DNA from: Rachycentron canadum
Taxonomy: Eukaryota > Chordata > Actinopteri > Carangiformes > Rachycentridae
Length of the DNA stretch: 64,000 nucleotides
Reading direction: 5' to 3'
Assembly: GCA_038496675.1 (NCBI GenBank)
Contig: CM076651.1
Location: 3,652,371 to 3,716,370, forward strand
Shown: in pieces, positions 14,501 to 26,385 of the stretch
How the letters are laid out: each line of letters starts with the position of its first letter
Position numbering within the stretch: the stretch's first letter is position 1
Notes under the pieces: model-generated
What the model was told of the DNA's origin: nothing
Seen by the model: only the letters and a program-made list of their open reading frames with translations
Database searches by the model: none
Program-made: the position numbers and the translations under genes

Positions 14501-16132
14501 CTGCCAGCAAGCCTTTTAGCTCATCTGGCACTGAGCAGCTTCGTAAGGAAAGGAAAGACATGAATGATGCCAACAAAAATATATCTCTCTGAAATCATGC
14601 TCTGTACAGTTGGGGACATTTTAATCACTCATGGAGCTTTGTGCTTTGCTGCATCATGCTTTAACCTGCTTGAAGAAGTAGCATGAAATCCAACAGGATG
14701 TAAACAGCGATGTAACAAGTTGATCTGGTCCAAAACCATAAAATGTATTTGTCTGCAGCGAAACAAATAAAATTCACAGGGAAAGCTCTCTCAAATAAGC
14801 AACCTGTTTGAGGTGTTTGTGTTTTCACAAAAGCCTTGCAAAATACAAATTCTGGAAAAATAATGTGTTTGTTCAGGTTGAGATGATTTAAAATCATAAT
14901 GCCAGCACTCGCAGAGCATTCATTTAGCAGCCATGGAGACAGGCCCCAGTCACAGAAGTGATGTACCATACATGAAGAAAAGGAAGTCTGATCATTGAGA
15001 CTACTTTATTTAAGAGGGGCTTTAATATGCAGCTTCTCACACAGGAGACTTCTGTGATGAGCTATTATCTAGCACTCATCCTCACTGTAAAATTGCAACC
15101 TTCCTCAACGCAGCTGAGCGCATCATGTTTCCCTGCATCACTGCACTATTGTGTGTACAAGCTGTGAGTTCTGGGGGGAAAAAAATGCAATTAGCTCCGT
15201 GCTGCCACTCACCCCTTTCACCATTTTACGAAGGGCAATCATCCAACATGATAATCATGTAATCACCAGCGTGTCACTGTGTCCTTATCCATCACAACCC
15301 CTGGCCAACTGTGTTTGCGTGTGTCTCTTACCCAGGCTACATCCAGGATTACATCACGCCATCTGTATACCAGGGGGAGAAGAAGATGGAGCACAAGCTG
15401 GCTTCGCCAGTGTCAGACCCCCTGTACACCCAGGTGAGCAGCGGAGGGGAGTACTGTGACCCTGACCTGAAGCACCCCGACAGCCCCCAGTCTGGCATGA
15501 CAGCCAGCGGCTTCTACAGTGGTGAATCGGAGGCCCTGGCCGAGGGTTACACCATGGATGCCTTCTTCATCTCTGACGGGCGCTCAAGGCGAAAGGGAGA
15601 CAGCGAGAGTCGTGGAGGGGGCTCAAGAAGCAGCAGTGCGAACGGGGCTCAGGAGAGGGGAGCCGGCACGCCTCGCCACACCTGCAACGAGTGCGGCAAG
15701 ACGTACGCCACCTCCTCCAACCTCAGCAGACACAAGCAGACGCACCGCAGCCTGGACAGCAAGATGGCCCGCAAGTGTCCCACCTGTGGTAAAGTGTACG
15801 TGTCCATGCCAGCGTTGGCCATGCACATCCTCACCCACGACCTCAAGCACAAGTGCGAAGTGTGCAGCAAGGCTTTCAGTCGGCCGTGGCTCCTTCAAGG
15901 TCACATGCGCTCACACACGGGGGAGAAGCCCTTTGCCTGCGCCCACTGTGGCAAAGCCTTTGCTGACCGTTCAAACCTCCGCGCCCACATGCAAACACAC
16001 TCTGCCTTCAAGCACTACAGATGCAAGCGCTGCAATAAGACCTTCGCTCTCAAGTCCTACCTGAACAAGCACTATGAGTCAGCTTGCTTCAAGGGCTCTG
16101 CAGGCGAAGACGACTCTGGATCAGAAAACTAA
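11594..16132 (+). CDS. scrt2: Scratch-family SNAG/C2H2 zinc-finger repressor, scrt2-like
   Basis: Two coding exons, 11594-11753 and 15336-16132, join through a phase-1 GT-AG intron (AATG|gtgagt; cccag|GCTAC) to give 318 aa. The start is the SNAG repressor motif MPRSFLVKK at residues 1-9, which fixes the ATG. The conserved Scratch block TMDAFFISDGRSRRK is at about 126-140. Five zinc fingers lie at about 168-190, 199-221, 225-247, 253-275 and 281-304; the last is C2HC, ending HYESAC. Scratch proteins are Snail-superfamily nuclear repressors that bind E-boxes and act in newborn neurons. The stretch HPDSPQSGMTASGFYSGE, the wording FISDGRSRR, VSMPALAMH in finger 2 and FKHYRC before finger 5 fit SCRT2 better than SCRT1. 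Linkage to tcf15, as on human 20p13, supports this. An acidic serine-rich tail (EDDSGSEN) ends the protein. Paralogue choice is inferred. Confidence 0.93.
11754..15335 (+). other. scrt2: Intron 1 of scrt2
   Basis: A 3.6-kb intron with donor gtgagt and acceptor tctcttacccag. It holds A-rich runs near 12990 and 13268, a short TA tract near 14460 and short non-informative frames. No nested gene was seen. Confidence 0.8.
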
Positions 16133-16430
16133 CCACAAGGAAGAAGCAAAATTCTGAACCCCTGTTGTCGGTTCGCCACCAATAACCCTGTTCACTCTGC
16201 CCTCCATGCCTTTTTTCTTCCCTTTTTTTAGAAAGCAATATTTTCACTGAGATTACGTGAAGAAACTCTAATGATTATGGCAAAGACAATTTCAAAAGAT
16301 GCTGGATTTTTTCCCTGCACAGTAGCTAATCGTCCACAGAAACATACAATCAAACAACCTTCCCCCAAATAGAGACTGTAGATGATAGTTGTACACAATT
16401 AAGCAACATGTGCTCGCATGGACGTGGGCA

Positions 16431-16551
16431 CATGCAAACACACACACACACAAAACATTCACACAGACATGTATGCACACACCACACGCACACACACAGA
16501 CTCATGTACGCACGTGCACACACACACACTTACACACACATACACAATTAT
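16431..16551. repeat. Imperfect (CA)n tract in the scrt2 3' region
   Basis: CA dinucleotides are interrupted by TG, CG and AA over about 120 bp, starting about 300 bp after the stop codon. Confidence 0.9.
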
Positions 16552-17499
16552 ATATGAGGCCTGGCATGTGAATTTTTATCAATGACTATAATGATATTGA
16601 TATCAATAGTAATAATATTTAGATTCCTGATATTTTATAGCAAATAGTAAAGAGAAAATGAACAAAAAAAACATAAAAAAGGACTAACAGTGTTCTTTTG
16701 TTTTTTAGAGACAAAATGACCTCTTGTATTTTTATGCTGCTTTTTATTTGCTAAGAATTGAATTCTTTTGCAACTGCCAACATGAACTTTTTATGAAAAT
16801 GTGAACTATGACAGTATTTGCAAAAAAAAAAGGGAGATCATTTTAAAAAGGTAAAAAAGACAAACCCCCTTTTTTCCACACCAATGTTTCAATTCAACGG
16901 ATGTTATTTTTGTATTTGATTTTTCTAAATTTATTTTTTTGTGCTTATTATCCCTTGTCGATCAAAAGCATCTTTGTAACTGTGGGTATTCAAAAAAGAG
17001 AAAAAGACAAAAAAAGCTCATTTAAATAAGCTATACAAGACCATAGGCCATAGGTCATTCAGTTTAATCCTCCAAGAGCAGTGATTTTAAAACATTGAAC
17101 AGGCCTGTTGAACAGGTTATCACACTCCACGTCTGATCAAATTCATATAGTCTCGCCCTGATGCACAGACTCGGACAAAAACACTAAGAGCCAGACCAAA
17201 TGATCTGTTGTTAAGTGCCATGTGCAGTCGACTTGTCTATAGCAATGAAAACTCTCGTTGTTCTTCCTCCACCATGGTGGCTTGCATAAACTCTGCTGCC
17301 TTTATGGTGCATCGTCCGGTCTTAACAAGCAATCTCCCCCCCCCCAGTGTTCGAGGTGCTCCCCCAACCCCCACCACCAGTGTTACCTCAGAGTGACGGT
17401 ATGGACTCACACACCCTCAGTTACAAAGTGACAGTCAAATTATTCTGTTTGTCTGTTTTATATGTCGCTCAAAGCTCCGCCCACGGTTTAAGATGCATA

Positions 17500-17632
17500 C
17501 CATCTATTTATCATGTAAATACTTTATTTATCTTCCTATTTATCGATTTATTTAATAATTTATTTACCTTATTTTTGTGTATTTATTGAAGACTTGCTTA
17601 TTTGTTGATTATCATGTATTTATTTATTGTTT
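17500..17632 (+). promoter_or_regulatory. scrt2: AU-rich element cluster in the scrt2 3' region
   Basis: Many ATTTA pentamers, including overlapping ATTTATTTATT, are packed in about 130 bp, with one TGTAAATA Pumilio-type site at 17514-17521. In an mRNA 3' UTR such clusters usually shorten half-life. Whether this stretch is transcribed is inferred from its distance of 1.4 kb after the stop and before the first good AATAAA. Confidence 0.5.
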
Positions 17633-19543
17633 ATAATTTAAAAAATGAACATCCATTGACCTTGTAAGATGCTGCTGATCTTCAAAGAAAATGTTTATAT
17701 GCATGAAAACTGTAGAGAGTCCATGGGACTTAGTTTTTTAAAGAGGAACAATGTACAGTACCAGTGCTAGAAGACTTCAAACTAATGAATGCAGAATTAC
17801 TTTTGTTTTTTCGTGGCAATAACGTTACTGACACAGCAACTGACATGTATAACAATCACAGCTGTCCTGTTTTCAGTCGATTTAGGGCAATAAAAAGAAA
17901 CAATGAAAAACAAAACACTAAAATATTCTCCATCTTGCTGTTTCCCAAAAGTCCACTGCCTCCTGATGGCAGGAGGTGTTTGGCCCTCTTTCTTTTTTTA
18001 AATCTTTAAATCTCAGGCAATAAATAAGTCCCAGAAATGGCTGAGGTGATATGCATGCAGAAATCACCACAAAAATGTAACAAGACCCATTGGTTAAAAT
18101 TAGAGCCGAATGTAATGTAGGTGCAAATCCAGCTTCACCAAGGCTGAAAAATGTGTAAAAGCAATAAAGATAGTGATGCAGTAACTATAAGCAACACTCA
18201 ATCCTTTCTACAGCAAGTCCCAAACTGCTACAAGTGTTAATTTGACTGGAAAAAAACTGCTGATGCTTAAGATTTTTTTTTTTATTATTATTCTAACGGT
18301 GTCTTTTGTTTTAAAGAGCAACCAGGTAAAAATAACATCTCTTCTGGCAGCTGGGGGGCAGGCGTGATTTGACTGAACTGTTAGAAGGTCACATATTATA
18401 CAACAGGATTACAATAATTCTCATTTAGGCCACTGACATAATGAAGTATTTAAATAGAGTTAAATTTATTTCAGTGCCGTTTCTAACAGCTCAGAACCTC
18501 AGAGGAGCGAATCCTGCTGAGGTAACATATGGGCGGCTGTATACATTTCTAACCAGCACTAATGGAAATGATCTTGACGCAGCAGAGAAAGTTTTTCCGA
18601 ATTTGTTCAAATAAAACGAGGCGCTGTAATGCTCTCCTAACTCCCCACCCCCCATCATTCGCCTGGCATCCTCCCCCACTCCCTCCCCCCTTCCACCAGC
18701 CGTCCTCATCCCTGTCCCCAACTGCCTCTAAACAGACGCACCGAGGATGAGATGTGCTGAAGTGGGATTGGCGGAGGGTGGCGGAGTGTGGGAGGATAAC
18801 AGGTGTTTGCAGACAGACTGCAGATAGGGAGCGTAATTGAGTCGGTGAGCGACCTCCAAGGGGAAGGTCAAGCACCAGCAGGCAAATGCACTGTCAGCTA
18901 TTTGCATATTCCAAATGGATGACACGATTGCAGTAATGCTGAGCTCGCTCTAAAAAAAAAAAAACGAAAAAAAAAAACACAAACAAACACAAAAAAACAG
19001 ACAAAACTGAGGAGAAAAGACAGAAAAGAGGTGTCTCTGCTGTGATTTTCTCTCTCCTCCCTGCTCCACCATCATCCTGTCTATGGTCGTCTAAGTGCTA
19101 CAGCTGAATCACTGCATGAGAGCATCCAAACCACCTGTCTCCTGATTAACTTGCAGAACACACTGTTTGGCACGTTGCTATATTATCGAACTAATGCAGA
19201 AATCATCACTTCCAATAGATTTGTTTTTATATGTTTTATATTTTCCTGTTGGACAGAGATATAATGCACCACCAGAACCTGGGGAGTGTGTTTTAATAAG
19301 CCAGATAAAAGTACTGAGATCATTAACAACTATTTGAAATTGGAAATGTGCTGCAGGCTTGTTGTCTATTAAACTGGCAGCGTTACAGATAGAGATCGTC
19401 CTCAGAGAGAATACTCAACAAAAACAAAAAAGAAAAAAAAAAACCCAAAAAAACAAAAGAAAAAAAAAGAAAAAGGGAGGCACAATTTGATTCTAAACTT
19501 GTGAATTTAGATGTAGGGAAACATTGTTCCTCTTTGATAATTT

Positions 19544-19563
19544 TGTAAATATATCTGTAAATA
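19544..19563 (+). promoter_or_regulatory. Tandem Pumilio-type elements
   Basis: Two exact TGTAAATA words at 19544-19551 and 19556-19563 match the Pumilio consensus UGUANAUA. They matter only if the long scrt2 3' UTR (to about 20138) is used. Confidence 0.35.
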
Positions 19564-19971
19564 TATCACAGCAATAATATGACAATGCATGTAGACATTT
19601 AATTGCTCTTTTTCTATTCATGTTGTCTTTTTTTCAATTTAAAAAAAAAAAGACAAATACAGGTACCAATTGCAGTCTGGGTGGCCATTTGAATCAGGGA
19701 GTGTCTTGATTAAAAAGCTATCTGTTGTAAGTTACAAACAAAAACTTCAAACTCTGTGTATTACTCAAAGATTTGATCATGTTCTGTATGATTTCTCTGT
19801 TCTAATTTTCTTTTATTTATGTGCCCGGCTTGGCTGCGCAATGAAAAAGTGCCAAAAAGTATGATTTCCATGACAAAAGCCTTCAACATATGGTTGGCTG
19901 CTTGAAACCTTCCATATGGTCCTCAAAGAAAAAAAAAAAAACTGATTAAGATTTTCCACTTTCTTTCTCAC

Positions 19972-19974
19972 TCA

Positions 19975-20024
<50 letters not shown>
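19972..20024. repeat. (CT)n microsatellite
   Basis: A nearly pure CT run of about 50 bp. It is a polypyrimidine mirror tract able in principle to form triplex DNA. Confidence 0.95.
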
Positions 20025-20027
<3 letters not shown>

Positions 20028-21314
20028 CCAGCTGAGTATGAAGAAACTTAAGCCATGATTGCTGAGGGGTGTTTTGATTTATCTTGTTCTGCTACAATTA
20101 ATAACAATGACAACAATAGCAATGATAACGTTAATAAAAACAATAGCACAAGGAACCTGCAAGTCCACTCTTATTTCTTTTAACAGCGTCAAATTTGATT
20201 GATTGATTTGAATTTTTTTTTGTTTTGTTTTATCACACAGACACACACTGCAGGTGTTTACAGACGAACCACCTTTTCTGTTTACACCTTTTCTTCATAC
20301 ATATATCTGTAGGAAATGAAACGCTGGGAAAACTGGTGAGTCTATTGTGTGTTGGGAGCAGCTCTTAGTCAACATTAACACAGTGCGTAATTACAGTTAT
20401 GACTGTAATGTGCCATCAGCTGTAGCCTCCTCTGTCAATGTTTGAGGGATTTTATGAGTTTTACTGTCAGTTTACTAACTTTTAATTTCACCGCTATGAG
20501 GCACAGAGAGAGAAAAAAAAACAGAGAGAAAATGCCAATATCCTTTGTTTTTCACGGCGGTGGAGAACGGGAACAGTCAAAGGACCTGACAACGCCAATA
20601 TAGCTCGGAATAAGAGTTCCTGAGACGACGGCGTTATCAAAAGCAGAGGCATCTGTTCCACCACTATTAAGCCCTTCCTGGTCATTAAATTTTAATGGAA
20701 CATTGATTTCATGCTGGAACTACTCTTTCTGAGTGACTCAAAAGCCAGAGAAAAATATGGAACAAAATAAAAATGAATCATGACAGCGGACAGGGATTAT
20801 TATTCTGGGGCTTTTCTTGATTGGTTTCCAGGGAATATACAACACTTGAATTCAATCGCTTGTGTCCTTCGGTGTCCTCCAGCACCACAGCAGTGGTATA
20901 ATGAGACAGCAGAGCAGAGCAGGGACTCAGAGAAACAAGACACTTTGCTGCACCCTCCTCTCTTCAGCGAGGGGAAGCAGTGATTTCCATTGCTGTTGCC
21001 TCTATGCCAGTTACGTTGCTAAAGGTAAACAAATAACAAAATAAACTGTCATGTCTGTTTTCACTTCCTTTTTCTAGGAGTCAAATGGCAAGTCTACAAC
21101 CAAGTGTTGATTCTTGTGTGCGCAGCAACAGCTCGTGCTGCTCATCAGGAGTTTGCACATCGACATTCATGTGCAGCACTCGCTCAAACTTTACCCTGGC
21201 AGATGTTGTCCCTTATCAGATTTTATGATGAAAGTAAATAACTGATTTCATTACATGGCAATGGACTGTAAAATGGGAACCCATGGAATCCAATTACATG
21301 ACCCGTGGGTGCGC

Positions 21315-21335
21315 TGTGTGTGTGTGTGTGTGTGT
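21315..21335. repeat. (GT)n microsatellite
   Basis: About ten GT units, 100 bp before a CA tract of opposite sense, so the two could pair as a stem. Confidence 0.95.
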
Positions 21336-21437
21336 AACATCAGTTGTGAGTGATCAGCACCAGGAGCCAGGTAGGGAAACCGTGGCCTTGCATACATATC
21401 CCTGCAATACTCTATGGACCGACACACAGCCGCCACC

Positions 21438-21453
21438 ACACACACACACGCAC

Positions 21454-21484
<31 letters not shown>

Positions 21485-21508
21485 AACACACACACACACG
21501 CACACACT
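21438..21508. repeat. (CA)n microsatellite
   Basis: About 70 bp of CA units with CG and AA interruptions. Confidence 0.95.
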
Positions 21509-21979
21509 GCGAGCGTATCGGGTACATTATTGAAAACAACCTTTAAAATTGAGCGAGATACACTCACACTTCAAAGATATTGACCTGAGAATGCCATCAT
21601 CTTCTAAGGGACCGTCAGAGAAAAAAATTGCTGCTTCTGATGGGGTGAGGGGTTATCACAGGGTTACTACAGCTATCTGCAGCAGCAGACACAGAGCTAT
21701 CAAACAACACAGGAAGCCAGAACAAGAGGTTCCTCTTGGAGAACCTTGAGCAAGTCCAGCTACCTTCATGTAGCTCATGGTATTTATAGTAAAACAGAGA
21801 TTATTCTGAGCTGCTGCCCTGCACAGTCAAATCATCTCTATTGCCAAAACAAAAGATGGAGAAGAAGAAATGATATCTGTAATTGGTGGTGGTGTCCATT
21901 TCAACATTTTTGTTGCAACTGGTCTTTTTCTCATACATGACAAAGACACGTCATTTCAGAGCAGAAACTATTACAATTG

Positions 21980-22328
21980 ACACAAATGATCAAAATAGTT
22001 ATCCATTAATCAATTAATCTTTTTTTTTTTAAAAAAACATCCCCTTGTTCTTAATTTTTCAACTAGTATTTTGAGTGGTTTTGTGAGTTGATTAACAGAA
22101 AATTAATCTGCACCTATTATGATGACCTGTTAATCAATTAAATCAATGTTTTTTTCCAAGAAAGCCCGTCAAACATTTGCTACTTTATACCAGTGCAAAT
22201 TGAATGATGGTCAAAGCAAAACAAGCAATTTGGAATTTTGGAAAGTGTGACACTGGGACGTCTGTCTCTATTTTTAGACATGTAGCTCAATTAAATTAAC
22301 TGAGAAATTAATCAACTGAGATGGGCCT
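21980..22328 (+). repeat. Degenerate hAT-type MITE, copy C
   Basis: It contains ATCAAAATAGTTATCCATTA followed by ATCAATTAATC, and later AATTAACTGAGAAATTAATC. These match terminal words of the other MITE copies, but the interior is strongly diverged and the ends are not clean. Confidence 0.45.
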
Positions 22329-22714
22329 AAATTGAATATCTCTGTGTTTTGGACCAAATTTTAAAGAGACATCACTGTGGGTTTTAGGAAAGTGATGGGC
22401 ATTATTCACCAAGAAATTCATCCAAATTCTAATTAACGGACAAAGCGATGATGAAAATAACGGACTTGGATCGCTATAAAAAAGGGATAGTTGTTTTGCT
22501 GTCATCTATTTAAAACTAATAAGTATTTTAGTTGCAACTGGTGTCTCTGACTTTCCTCACAGGTGATGCAGAAATCAACATGTCCCCTTTGTACATTCAC
22601 AAACAACCAGTACTTGATTCAAGGCTCCTCAGCTGATGTTGGCCCTGCCTCTGACCCTCATCATACATCTGGCGCCATCTGTTGGCTGATCACCAACCGT
22701 CGGCAGAAACAGCT

Positions 22715-22742
22715 CAACAACAACAACAACAACAACAACAAA
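22715..22742. repeat. (CAA)n microsatellite
   Basis: About nine CAA units. Confidence 0.9.
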
Positions 22743-25700
22743 TGACTTTGTTTGTTGATGATGGTGCCATCAACTGAGGAGATTCTGCTCTAGACTATTT
22801 TAATTTCCAAATGGAAACATGAATGTCTACTCAAAGTTTCTGTGTTATAACCAGTCTGGACTCACACTGCCCAACGTCACCCAGAAAGAGATTAGCAAAA
22901 CCAGTAGGTTCAACCAGTCAAGGCCACAAGAAAAAAAAAAAAAAAAAAAAAAACTTAACTGGCCCTTTAAGAGCTAACAGTTTGTCTTTTCACATTCTGC
23001 ATCACAGGAGAGATGCTCATTAAAAGCGCCTCCATTCCTCACTGTTTCATCAAGTGAGACTGCCAAGCTCTTTAACTCAGTGTTCTTGATGTTTGTGCTG
23101 TTTGTGTAAAAACCCATCTGTTTCCTCGTCTCTCTGTTGGCAGAGGGTCCACCTCATCCGTATGCTTCTCTTTTTGAAGTCATGTCAAAATCGCATTTTT
23201 ATACATCTAAGATATCCAACTTGTCATCAACACTCAGGGAGAAGTCAAAGAGGGCACTCCTTAAATAGCTTCTTTTCCCCTTCATGTGCAATACATGCAG
23301 AAACAAGGATAGCAAAGGAATTACAGGTACGAGGATTTTATCATTTGCTTCAGAAACAAATAAGATTATTTTCCTTTGTGCTGTTTTATGTTGCTAAAAC
23401 ATCTTATCCTGTGTCTGTATTTGGGGTAAAGTTAATGAACAGAACTAAGTGTGAATGGAAAGAAAGACTACCACTTAATCCATATCTAAATAACCTCACT
23501 CCAGAGTAACACTTGTTCCCTCCCCGGGTGAGGTTGGGAGAGCAAATTTATTTCAAGGCAAAGGAAGATCATTAAACAGAAATCCCGCTCTGGGCAGCTG
23601 TAGTAGAAGGAGATAGCGCAGAAAATAATTTCATAGGTTTAAGCAGCGAGAGCCACCAGTGAATAATCAACGTCGCCCAACGAATCAGTCACACATTCGG
23701 CCGCAAACACAGCAACATCCACTTTTGCTAAACCGTGTCATGATTTCAGACACATTCATCTATCACAAAGCTATAGTTTGAAGACTGAGAATCGCTGTCA
23801 GAATAATTATCACTTTAAAAGCATGTCATCGTGTTAGAAGAAAAAAAAAAAGAGAAGAAGGTATAAATAAATATAGCTCACTTCCCCGTCGGAAAGCTGG
23901 CAGGTAATTTTCTCCAGCTGCTCTAAGTGTGACAATCCCATGGGGACTGAAATCTAATATTAACAGCAAATCATTATGTGGGAACTGTTCTTCCATGACC
24001 TGCCGCTGTACCTGTGTGACTAATTCAATCTAAGTAATTGAGATACGTTAGCAGCAAGAATGCAGTCCTGCTGTGACAGCAGAGGGTCACGCAGAGTGTA
24101 GTGGGACTCCAAACACACCTCAGCACCGCAGATGATTTACATGTCTATATGCTTTGAGTGACAGGGTCCCCACTCTTCATGTGACGCTGGTTTCTTTTGC
24201 CGTTTTCTTTTGATTGACAGCAAAGCAGCGACTCGACTTTGACATTGTATGAAGTAGCGAATGCCCAGGGGGGATATGTCACCATACATATTTACTATAC
24301 TGTAGTTATTCATACAGAAACACCAAGTCATGCCGCCAGCTGCACATCCCATGTCAGCATATTACAGCCTAATTGGAGTTTTTCAGTTGTTTTTACAGCA
24401 CACTGGTGTCAGCTAAATTGCTCTTGAAGAGAAAAGGGAGAAAATATAAGGTGGCTTTCAAAGCTTAGCTGCTTTTGCGGAAACTGTAAACAGACAGTTG
24501 CTGTTACTGTAAAGCTATCACTTGACAGTGGGGCGAAAAAAAAAAGTTGATTATATTCACTGCAGCATCTAATTACAAAACATATTTTGTTTGTTTTTAT
24601 TCTACAAGGATATAATGTGTTGATGCCACTGTAAATGATTACATACTATATATAGATCTGATGTTGTAACTGATCCCTGTGTGACCAATTAATCAACATA
24701 AAAGACGCTGCCATAGTAGTTCAAAGTATTTGTAATAATTCAATACAATGGCCTGCCCGTCCTGTCCAAGGAATCATTTTTAATTGTCTCATTAGAAGAT
24801 GCTTTAGCTGTGGGTTGGAGAAAACAACAATAGTTTCTGTTTCTGCTCCACTGCCACACATCTTTGAAGATTTCCACTTACCTGTGCAAAGCTGTGGGCC
24901 CAGACGTCCTTTTTGTAACCACAGCAACCTTCGCTGGCTCTTTGAAATGCCTGCAAAAAATAGAATATCACCAAGTAGTCGCACTTTGAAGGAGGGAGCC
25001 TATATCACGCAAACGGTCGATGATACAAAACACAGAAAAAAAAAAAAAACATTCTCACCAAAGCATTCTGCGCTTGTAGAGACTCCTTTCAACTGCAAGA
25101 CTAATTGCTGGAGGGAATTTTAATGAGAAACAGTTTGGCCATGAAATGAATAAGTTATCTTTCAAAAAAAAGGGCTAAAGTTGTGTTTGTGTTGCAAGTA
25201 GACGACATGAAATACTCCCCCTGATGTAGGGCTGTTTACACGCCGTAAAGAGATCAGCTACCCCAATGTTCTGTTTGACAGTTCAAGAAACTCTTAGCAT
25301 TGTTTCATCAGCTATGATACTTCACGACTTTTCCTAAGAATTTCTTAAGAACCTGATTTTCACGGTGTGTTTCAGAGGTCTGAGAGAATGCAGTTGTGAA
25401 ACATTGTTAAACAAGATAGGTTATATGGTTGAATCACACTGTAGGTTATCTACATTCAGCCCTATGTCAGCTGGTTTCAGGCCTTTATTACGTTCTTCTT
25501 ATTTCTCTCCTACTCGCTGTGCTCACATATACAGCGTTTTAATGCAGCCTGATTCACAACAAAGACATTCAGATCTACGTGTTTCTCTGTTTCTGGTGTA
25601 AGACAACAGAACAAGTATGAAGGACTTCGTGTCAACCTTCAGACCATTTCCGAGACGTTCCTTCAATCAAGAATGAAAATAATTTTCTTTTTTTTTCTTT

Positions 25701-26329
25701 TTTTATCCAAACAGACCTTTGCTGCCTTTGTGTCACATTTAAAAGTGTCTGTATCAGTTTTTGAATCTGTACCAACTGAAAATCTTTCCAGCTTAATGAT
25801 GAATTCAATTCAACCTTTCTTGTTTCAAATCAAAATTTTTGATTATTGTACATTTTGCTTCGTGTGACATGTTTTTTCTGTCTTTATCTGATCATCTCAA
25901 ATGTGCAAAACTTGGATTATTCCAGATCTCAGGAGGTATTCATAGTCATCTAAAGGGAGGAAGAATAAAACTTCATTTTCAAACCTGACAAATTTCCCAC
26001 CTCCTGTCGGTGACGTAAAATGAAACTTAATAACAAACAACAATAATCAGGTGATGTCTGACCTGTTTCACCTGCCCTCGTGATTCCCCTCCACGCGAAG
26101 TCGCCTTAAAACCAGCACTGTGCAAATGCAAATGTCGAATTCACATTTACTTTGTTTAACTGTGTTTTGTCATAACAATTAAACTCACAACGTGTGAAGG
26201 GAGGTGGACAGGCTGTAACTGAAAAAGAACAATTACACCCAATGGATAGTGAAAAGACAACCAAAAGGAGTGATAAACATCTTCCATCATGTGTTATCTT
26301 GTTTGTTGTTAGTACAATATCAAAATCTA

Positions 26330-26385
26330 TATTTATATACATACATACACACACATATATACATATATATATATATACATATATG
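26330..26385. repeat. (TA)/(CA) AT-rich microsatellite
   Basis: An imperfect ATAC/TATA run of about 55 bp. Confidence 0.85.

Larger units (their letters stand above)
16133..20140 (+). other. scrt2: Probable 3' UTR and downstream region of scrt2
   Basis: No coding exon follows the TAA. Candidate polyadenylation signals AATAAA occur at 17889-17894, near 18020 and 18162, and at 20133-20138. An AU-rich block and Pumilio-type sites lie inside (separate entries). The true transcript end cannot be read from sequence alone, so the UTR could be about 1.8 or about 4 kb long. Confidence 0.5.

Noticed and set aside
15519..16064. A 181-codon frame overlapping scrt2 exon 2
   Set aside because: It is a frame shadow of the zinc-finger exon.
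20880..20902. CCAGCACCACAGCAG, RE1/NRSF-like
   Set aside because: The left half-site fits, but the right half (GGACAGCGCC) is missing.
23093..23509. A 138-codon frame on the + strand
   Set aside because: Composition is low in information, with no domain, no signal for splicing and no neighbouring exon.
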